Shown: piece after piece, positions 6,102-8,868 of the stretch
How positions within the stretch are numbered: the stretch's first letter is position 1
Layout of the letters: every line of letters starts with the position of its first letter
DNA from: Candidatus Desantisbacteria bacterium CG1_02_38_46
Lineage (GTDB): Bacteria; Desantisbacteria; UBA1551; UBA1559
Reading direction: 5' to 3'
Assembly: GCA_001871015.1 (NCBI GenBank)
Contig: MNUO01000080.1
Span: forward strand, 1-8,868
Length of the DNA: 8,868 nt
Notes under the pieces: model-generated
The model's input: the letters and a program-made list of their open reading frames with translations, nothing else
What the model was told of the DNA's origin: nothing
Database searches by the model: none
Made by a program: the position numbers and the translations under genes

Positions 6102-7442
6102 ATGCTCTTGACTAGCGAAGAGTTTAAGAAGATTTTAAAATTTGGGGAAGGGGAAACGATTGAATTTAAAAAAGAAATTTCTGCTATTCCTGATTTGGCT
6201 AAACAGTTTACTGCATTTTCGAATATCAGAGGTGGCTGGATGTTATTTGGTATTGATGACAGAAAGAAAGTTATTGGTATAAAAGCTGGAGAAAAAGAGA
6301 AACAGCTGTTGATTAACGTAGCACGCAACAATTGTCAGCCGCATATTGCAATTAAATGTGATTTATTAGATACAGACAAGAAAAGGATCTTAGTAATACA
6401 TGTGCCTGAAGGTGGGGATAAACCTTATCAGGCTAATGGTAAGGTATATGTTAGAATAGATTCTCACACCCATGTTGCTACCGGAGAAGAACTCAGGAGA
6501 CTTATTTACGAAAGTGGTCGGTTGTTTTATGAAAAACGTCCAGTGATTGAGTCAAATTTAGGGCATTTGGATGAGAAGAAATTAAAAACATATGTGCGCA
6601 GAATATTAAAACAGAAACAAAGGTTTTTTCGAGAAGGAAAAATTATTCCTACTATCGCGGGAATATTGTTGTTTGGAAAATACCCGCAGGGGTTTCTACC
6701 AACATCTACACTTAAAGCATATTTCTTTTCTGGAAGAGAAAAAGACATAAGATATATAAAAGATAAAGAAGATGTTGAAGGTACCCTGCCAGAAGTTATT
6801 GATAAAACCCTGGCATTTATACAGAAAAACCGTCGAATTATTCCAGATATGACAGGTGTTCGAAGAAAAGATATTCCTACTTATCCAGATTATTCAGCCA
6901 GAGAAATATTAGCCAATGCTGTAGCTCACAGAGATTATAGTTTAAGTGGAGCAAAGGTTGAAGTTTTAATGTTTGACGATCGAATGGAAGTCATTAGCCC
7001 TGGCAATTTACCTCCTTCTATATCAATTGAAAGGCTAGGAATAGATCATTATTCCAGGAACCCGCTAATTGCTAAAGTGTTAAACCAAATGGAGTATATT
7101 GAAGAAGTTGGGATGGGTATAAGGAGGGTTCGCGAGGAGATGGCGTCTTTAAAGTTACCCATTCCTAAGTTTGAAAATGAAGGGATTAATTTTAAGGTTA
7201 CTTTCTTATGCCCAAGGACATCTGAGATATTTGAAAAGAAGGAAGAAGTAGGTTTAACTTCTCGCCAAAAGAAAGCAATTGAATATGCAAAAGAAAAGGG
7301 TTCTATTACGACTAGGGAGTATCGGCAAATTACTGCCATTGGCAAGGTATATGCAGTGAAAGAATTGAATGATTTAGTGAAAAAAGGATTATTAAAAACA
7401 ATGGGCAAGGGAAGATCGACCAGGTATATAGTAATAGATTAG
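6102..7442 (+). CDS. Schlafen-type AlbA_2 domain protein with HATPase_c_4 and winged-helix domains
   Basis: A 446-residue protein from ATG 6102. Residues about 10-130 form an AlbA_2 (Schlafen-fold) domain: GEGETIEFKKE (E16, E21, K23), AFSNIRGGWMLFGIDD at 38-53, and GKVYVRIDSHTHVATGEEL. A GHKL-type ATPase domain follows: N-box EILANAVAHRDY (E268, N272), DDRMEVISPGNLPP at 292-305, and EEVGMGIRRV at 334-343. The last ~60 residues (385-446) look like a winged helix: LTSRQKKAIEYAKEKG... ending RSTRYIVID. Such proteins are usually annotated as transcriptional regulators or RecG-like ATP-binding proteins; some Schlafen-fold proteins are nucleases. GTG 6081 is a longer alternative start, but ATG 6102 gives the usual family N-terminus and has GGGGAG at 6083-6088, with a rather long spacing of 13. 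The gene is flanked on both sides by C1A peptidase debris. It could be a regulator or an accessory/defence protein; the sequence does not decide. Confidence 0.88.
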   Translation: MLLTSEEFKKILKFGEGETIEFKKEISAIPDLAKQFTAFSNIRGGWMLFGIDDRKKVIGIKAGEKEKQLLINVARNNCQPHIAIKCDLLDTDKKRILVIHVPEGGDKPYQANGKVYVRIDSHTHVATGEELRRLIYESGRLFYEKRPVIESNLGHLDEKKLKTYVRRILKQKQRFFREGKIIPTIAGILLFGKYPQGFLPTSTLKAYFFSGREKDIRYIKDKEDVEGTLPEVIDKTLAFIQKNRRIIPDMTGVRRKDIPTYPDYSAREILANAVAHRDYSLSGAKVEVLMFDDRMEVISPGNLPPSISIERLGIDHYSRNPLIAKVLNQMEYIEEVGMGIRRVREEMASLKLPIPKFENEGINFKVTFLCPRTSEIFEKKEEVGLTSRQKKAIEYAKEKGSITTREYRQITAIGKVYAVKELNDLVKKGLLKTMGKGRSTRYIVID

Positions 7443-7468
7443 TGAACGATTAGTGAACGATTAGTGAA
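7437..7468 (+). repeat. 11-bp tandem repeat giving stops in all three frames
   Basis: The unit GATTAGTGAAC occurs 2.9 times (7437-7447, 7448-7458, 7459-7468). The first copy contains the last codon and the stop of the preceding gene. Each copy holds TAGTGA, a double stop, and the 11-bp period places these in three successive reading frames. Confidence 0.9.
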
Positions 7469-7486
7469 AAAACTTATTTAAAATAG

Positions 7487-7666
7487 CACTCTTCTCAAAC
7501 AATATACAGTTGTGAAAATTTAGTTTTTCTGGAATTCAAAAATTCCTGGAGTAAAAACTGGGGAGACAAAGGATATGGTTATCTTGGTTATGAATATATT
7601 GAAAAATATTGTATTGACGCCTGGAGCGCAACAGACTTGATTGAAGACCCAGAAAAGATAGTAAAT
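7487..7666 (+). pseudogene. Remnant of a papain-like (C1A) peptidase joined to a DUF4143 scrap
   Basis: One open frame reads CENLVFLEFKNSWSKNWG followed by DKGYGYLGYEYIEKYCIDAW and SATDLIEDPEKIVNV. KNSWSKNWGDKGY is the catalytic-asparagine motif of C1A cysteine peptidases (NSWGxxWGxxGY), and GYGYLGYEYI fits the bacterial branch of that family. The upstream domain with the catalytic Cys and His is absent, as is any start codon. The residues just before, ENLVFLEFK, match ENLVFLELK of the DUF4143 ATPase, suggesting a fusion of two gene scraps near 7540. The frame runs into the GTAG hairpin that starts at 7667 and ends at TAG 7712-7714. By alignment with the copy at 5942-6097, the peptidase match ends where the repeat begins. 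Confidence 0.65.
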
Positions 7667-7705
7667 GTAGGGGCGCACCCACTTCGTGGGTACCCGATCA
7701 CGCCC
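7667..7705 (+). repeat. GTAG-led nested hairpin repeat
   Basis: GTAG at 7667-7670 is followed by outer arms GGGCG (7671-7675) and CGCCC (7701-7705). Inside lies a 6-bp hairpin, ACCCAC (7677-7682) with GTGGGT (7686-7691). It has the same GTAG foot as the other units but a longer, GC-rich structure, so it is probably a different REP-like subfamily. Confidence 0.7.
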
Positions 7706-7710
7706 GTTTT

Positions 7711-7733
7711 GTAGCGCCCCGATTTATCGGGAC
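7711..7733 (+). repeat. REP-like hairpin, CCCCGAT stem
   Basis: GTAGCG, then arms CCCGAT (7718-7723) and ATCGGG (7726-7731) around TT. The seventh pair is a C/A mismatch. The linker is GTAGCG rather than GTAGTG. Confidence 0.75.
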
Positions 7734-7736
7734 AAT

Positions 7737-7792
7737 GTAGTGGCCAAAAGTAGCCGACTGTAGGCACTCTGGAAGTGCAGAGTTTACTCTGC
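7737..7792 (+). repeat. 56-bp composite repeat unit
   Basis: A full unit: GTAGTGGCC at the left, a GCACT/AGTGC hairpin, and a complete GCAGAGT-TT-ACTCTGC hairpin at the right. It is the reference form for the copies at 4365, 7823, 7881 and 7984. Confidence 0.85.
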
Positions 7793-7822
7793 TTTATGTA
7801 GCGGTCGTATTCATGCGATATT
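7793..7822 (+). repeat. REP-like hairpin, GTCGTAT stem, copy 1
   Basis: GTAGCG, then arms GTCGTAT (7804-7810) and ATGCGAT (7813-7819) around TC. Five Watson-Crick pairs and two G-T pairs form. It is part of a 45-bp segment (7786-7830) repeated exactly at 7923-7967. Confidence 0.75.
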
Positions 7823-7878
7823 GTAGTGGCCAAAAGTAGCCGACTGTAGGCACTCTGGAAGTGCAGAGTTCACTCTGC
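7823..7878 (+). repeat. 56-bp composite repeat unit, TC apex
   Basis: Same as the unit at 7737 except that the apex of the final GCAGAGT hairpin is TC instead of TT. Confidence 0.85.
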
Positions 7879-7880
7879 TG

Positions 7881-7929
7881 GTAGTGGCCAAAAGTAGGCA
7901 CTCTGGAAGTGCAGAGTTCATCACTCTGC
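7881..7929 (+). repeat. Composite repeat unit with 10-bp deletion and 3-bp apex insertion
   Basis: The segment between two GTAG tetramers is lost, as expected for slippage between them. The final hairpin apex is enlarged to TCATC by a TCA insertion. The stem arms are unchanged. Confidence 0.8.
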
Positions 7930-7959
7930 TTTATGTAGCGGTCGTATTCATGCGATATT
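7930..7959 (+). repeat. REP-like hairpin, GTCGTAT stem, copy 2
   Basis: Identical to copy 1 at 7793-7822, with arms at 7941-7947 and 7950-7956. Confidence 0.75.
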
Positions 7960-7981
7960 GTAGTGGCAGAGTTCACTCTGC
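7960..7981 (+). repeat. REP-like hairpin, GCAGAGT stem, TC apex
   Basis: GTAGTG, then arms 7966-7972 and 7975-7981 around TC. Confidence 0.85.
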
Positions 7982-7983
7982 TG

Positions 7984-8057
7984 GTAGTGGCCAAAAGTAG
8001 GCACTCTGGAAGTGCAGAGTTTACTCTGCAATTAAAAAATGGTCGCTGTCCCTATTT
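7984..8057 (+). repeat. Composite unit (10-bp deletion) plus right-border tail
   Basis: The 46-bp shortened unit (7984-8029) ends in a GCAGAGT-TT-ACTCTGC hairpin. It is followed by the 28-bp tail at 8030-8057, one mismatch from the tail at 4497-4524. The rfbC start follows 21 bases later. Confidence 0.8.
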
Positions 8058-8078
8058 AATTACCATGGGGTGGTATAA

Positions 8079-8645
8079 ATGCCTTTTAATTTTAAGAAAT
8101 TAGAGATTCCTGATTTGATTCTTATTGAGCCCGTTATTTTTGGGGACGAGCGTGGCTTTTTTGCTGAGACATATAAATTCTCTGATTTTGAGAAAGTAGG
8201 TATTAAATATCAATTCGTGCAGGATAATCATTCCAAATCAAAAAAGAATATTTTAAGAGGTCTTCATTATCAATTGAATCCAGGAGCGCAGGGAAAATTG
8301 GTGCGGGTCATAAAGGGGAGCGTTTTTGATGTAGCGGTTGATATAAGAAAAGGTTCTCCTTACTACAAGAAATGGGTAAGCATTATTCTTTCCAATGAAA
8401 ATAAGAATATGCTCTGGGTTCCACCAGGTTTTGCACATGGTTTTCTCGTGCTGGAAGACGATACAGAGGTTTTTTACAAGGCGACTGCGGAATATTCACA
8501 GCAGTTAGACCGTGGAATATTGTGGAATGACACTGAAATAGGTATAAAGTGGCCTGTTGAAAACCCTGTTTTTTCAGAAAAGGATGTAAAAAACCCTCTG
8601 CTTTGTAATGCAGAAAACAATTTCGTTTATAAAAAAGAAAGTTAG
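8079..8645 (+). CDS. rfbC: dTDP-4-dehydrorhamnose 3,5-epimerase
   Basis: A 188-residue cupin-fold epimerase (RfbC/RmlC) that converts dTDP-4-keto-6-deoxyglucose to dTDP-4-keto-rhamnose, the third step of dTDP-L-rhamnose synthesis for surface polysaccharides. It is cytoplasmic. Family signatures appear in order: GDERGFFAETY at 22-32, QDNHSKSKKNILRGLHYQ at 48-65, VFDVAVDIRKGSP at 82-94, LWVPPGFAHGFLVL at 112-125, YKAT after Y133, and DRGILWND at 144-151. The expected active-site residues are present: H63, K73, Y133 and D169. The length is normal. The ATG start has a GGGGTGG stretch at 8067-8073, five bases upstream, a moderate ribosome site. No rfbA, rfbB or rfbD lies beside it in this window; the gene stands alone between two repeat clusters, and a hairpin unit starts one base after its stop. 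Confidence 0.96.
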   Translation: MPFNFKKLEIPDLILIEPVIFGDERGFFAETYKFSDFEKVGIKYQFVQDNHSKSKKNILRGLHYQLNPGAQGKLVRVIKGSVFDVAVDIRKGSPYYKKWVSIILSNENKNMLWVPPGFAHGFLVLEDDTEVFYKATAEYSQQLDRGILWNDTEIGIKWPVENPVFSEKDVKNPLLCNAENNFVYKKES

Positions 8646-8719
8646 TGTAGTGGTGTGATTTATCACACAATGTAGTGGCAGAGTTTACTCTGCTGGTAGT
8701 GGCAGAGTTTACTCTGTGC
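8646..8719 (+). repeat. Cluster of three REP-like hairpins after rfbC
   Basis: A GTGTGAT hairpin (arms 8653-8659 and 8662-8668), then a GCAGAGT hairpin (8678-8684 and 8687-8693), then a third whose right arm has an extra T (8702-8708 and ACTCTG at 8711-8716). Each is preceded by GTAG. The first matches the unit that overlaps the SWIM stop codon. Confidence 0.85.
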
Positions 8720-8739
8720 AATCAAGAGTATATCCAGCA

Positions 8740-8768
8740 TTTTTATTAAGGTTATTGTAGGTTATAAT
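8740..8768 (+). promoter_or_regulatory. Candidate sigma-70-type promoter
   Basis: A perfect TATAAT lies at 8763-8768. A weak TTTTTA at 8740-8745 is 17 bases upstream. Transcription would start near 8775, shortly before the small ORF at 8791. Confidence 0.4.
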
Positions 8769-8790
8769 CCACAATATTAAATGAGGGTTT

Positions 8791-8853
8791 ATGATAAAAG
8801 AGGCTTTGGAATTCAGAAACGAATTAGAAAAAATAAATGAATGGAGGAAATAA
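8791..8853 (+). CDS. Possible 20-residue leader or small protein
   Basis: ATG 8791 opens a frame encoding MIKEALEFRNELEKINEWRK, charged and probably helical, ending in TAA. GAGGG at 8783-8787 precedes the start, but only three bases away. Its stop overlaps the next ATG as TAATG, and it contains that gene's strong ribosome site. It could be a coupled leader ORF, a small protein, or the broken start of a longer gene. I do not recognise it. Confidence 0.35.
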   Translation: MIKEALEFRNELEKINEWRK

Positions 8854-8868
8854 TGTATTACAATTTAG
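8853..8868 (+). CDS. Start of a gene cut by the window end
   Basis: ATG at 8853-8855, preceded five bases upstream by GGAGG (8843-8847), the best ribosome site in the window. Only MYYNL is visible, too little to identify. Confidence 0.5.

Noticed and set aside
7588-7994. Minus-strand ORFs rich in RVNSATT and TSRVPTVGYFWPL peptides (also 4213-4470 and 8383-8721)
   Set aside because: These peptides are direct translations of the hairpin repeats and recur wherever the repeats do. There are no ribosome sites or domains.
7667-8057. CRISPR array
   Set aside because: Units are hairpins of variable length that sit end to end without regular unique spacers. There are no cas genes, and one unit elsewhere is inverted.

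Overview
The window looks like bacterial accessory DNA. Genes carry Shine-Dalgarno sites, the base composition is AT-rich, and gaps between genes are packed with short hairpin repeats. An uncultivated or environmental bacterium is plausible, but nothing here fixes the taxon. All coding capacity I accept is on the + strand. Minus-strand open frames over the repeats are only translations of the repeats.

Layout. (1) 1-305: a hairpin repeat at the left edge, then a decayed fragment of an AAA_14/DUF4143 ATPase, readable in three pieces and two frames. (2) 338-4343: a two-gene operon, a full-length SNF2-family helicase followed one base later by a SWIM zinc-finger protein. (3) 4340-4524: a cluster of repeats beginning on the SWIM stop codon. 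(4) 4630-5937: an intact AAA_14/DUF4143 ATPase with a possible palindromic operator upstream. (5) 5942-6097: a decayed 3' end of a papain-like (C1A) peptidase gene. (6) 6102-7442: an AlbA_2 (Schlafen-type)/HATPase/winged-helix protein whose stop lies in an 11-bp tandem repeat that closes all three frames. (7) 7487-7666: a second C1A peptidase remnant, apparently joined to a scrap of another DUF4143 gene and cut off by a repeat. (8) 7667-8057: the largest repeat cluster. (9) 8079-8645: rfbC (dTDP-4-dehydrorhamnose 3,5-epimerase). (10) 8646-8719: more repeats, then a promoter, a 20-codon ORF and the first codons of another gene.

The most unusual signal is the repeat family. Nearly every unit is GTAG plus a short linker, followed by a hairpin with 7-nt arms and a 2-nt apex (TT or TC). 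The flank and apex are constant, but the stem comes in at least five different sequences, with both arms changing together. One unit is inverted, two units join half-stems of different types, and a tail module marks the right border of clusters. GTAG at the foot of a hairpin is the known hallmark of REP elements mobilised by RAYT (TnpA-REP, Y1 HUH) transposases, so I read these as a REP/BIME-like family with interchangeable stems. No RAYT gene is in the window.

How the genes relate. SNF2 and SWIM very probably act together on DNA or on nucleoprotein. The DUF4143 ATPase and the Schlafen-like protein are typical accessory genes, each next to debris of related or third-party genes. This suggests repeated gain and loss around the repeats. 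I cannot show that these genes form one functional system.
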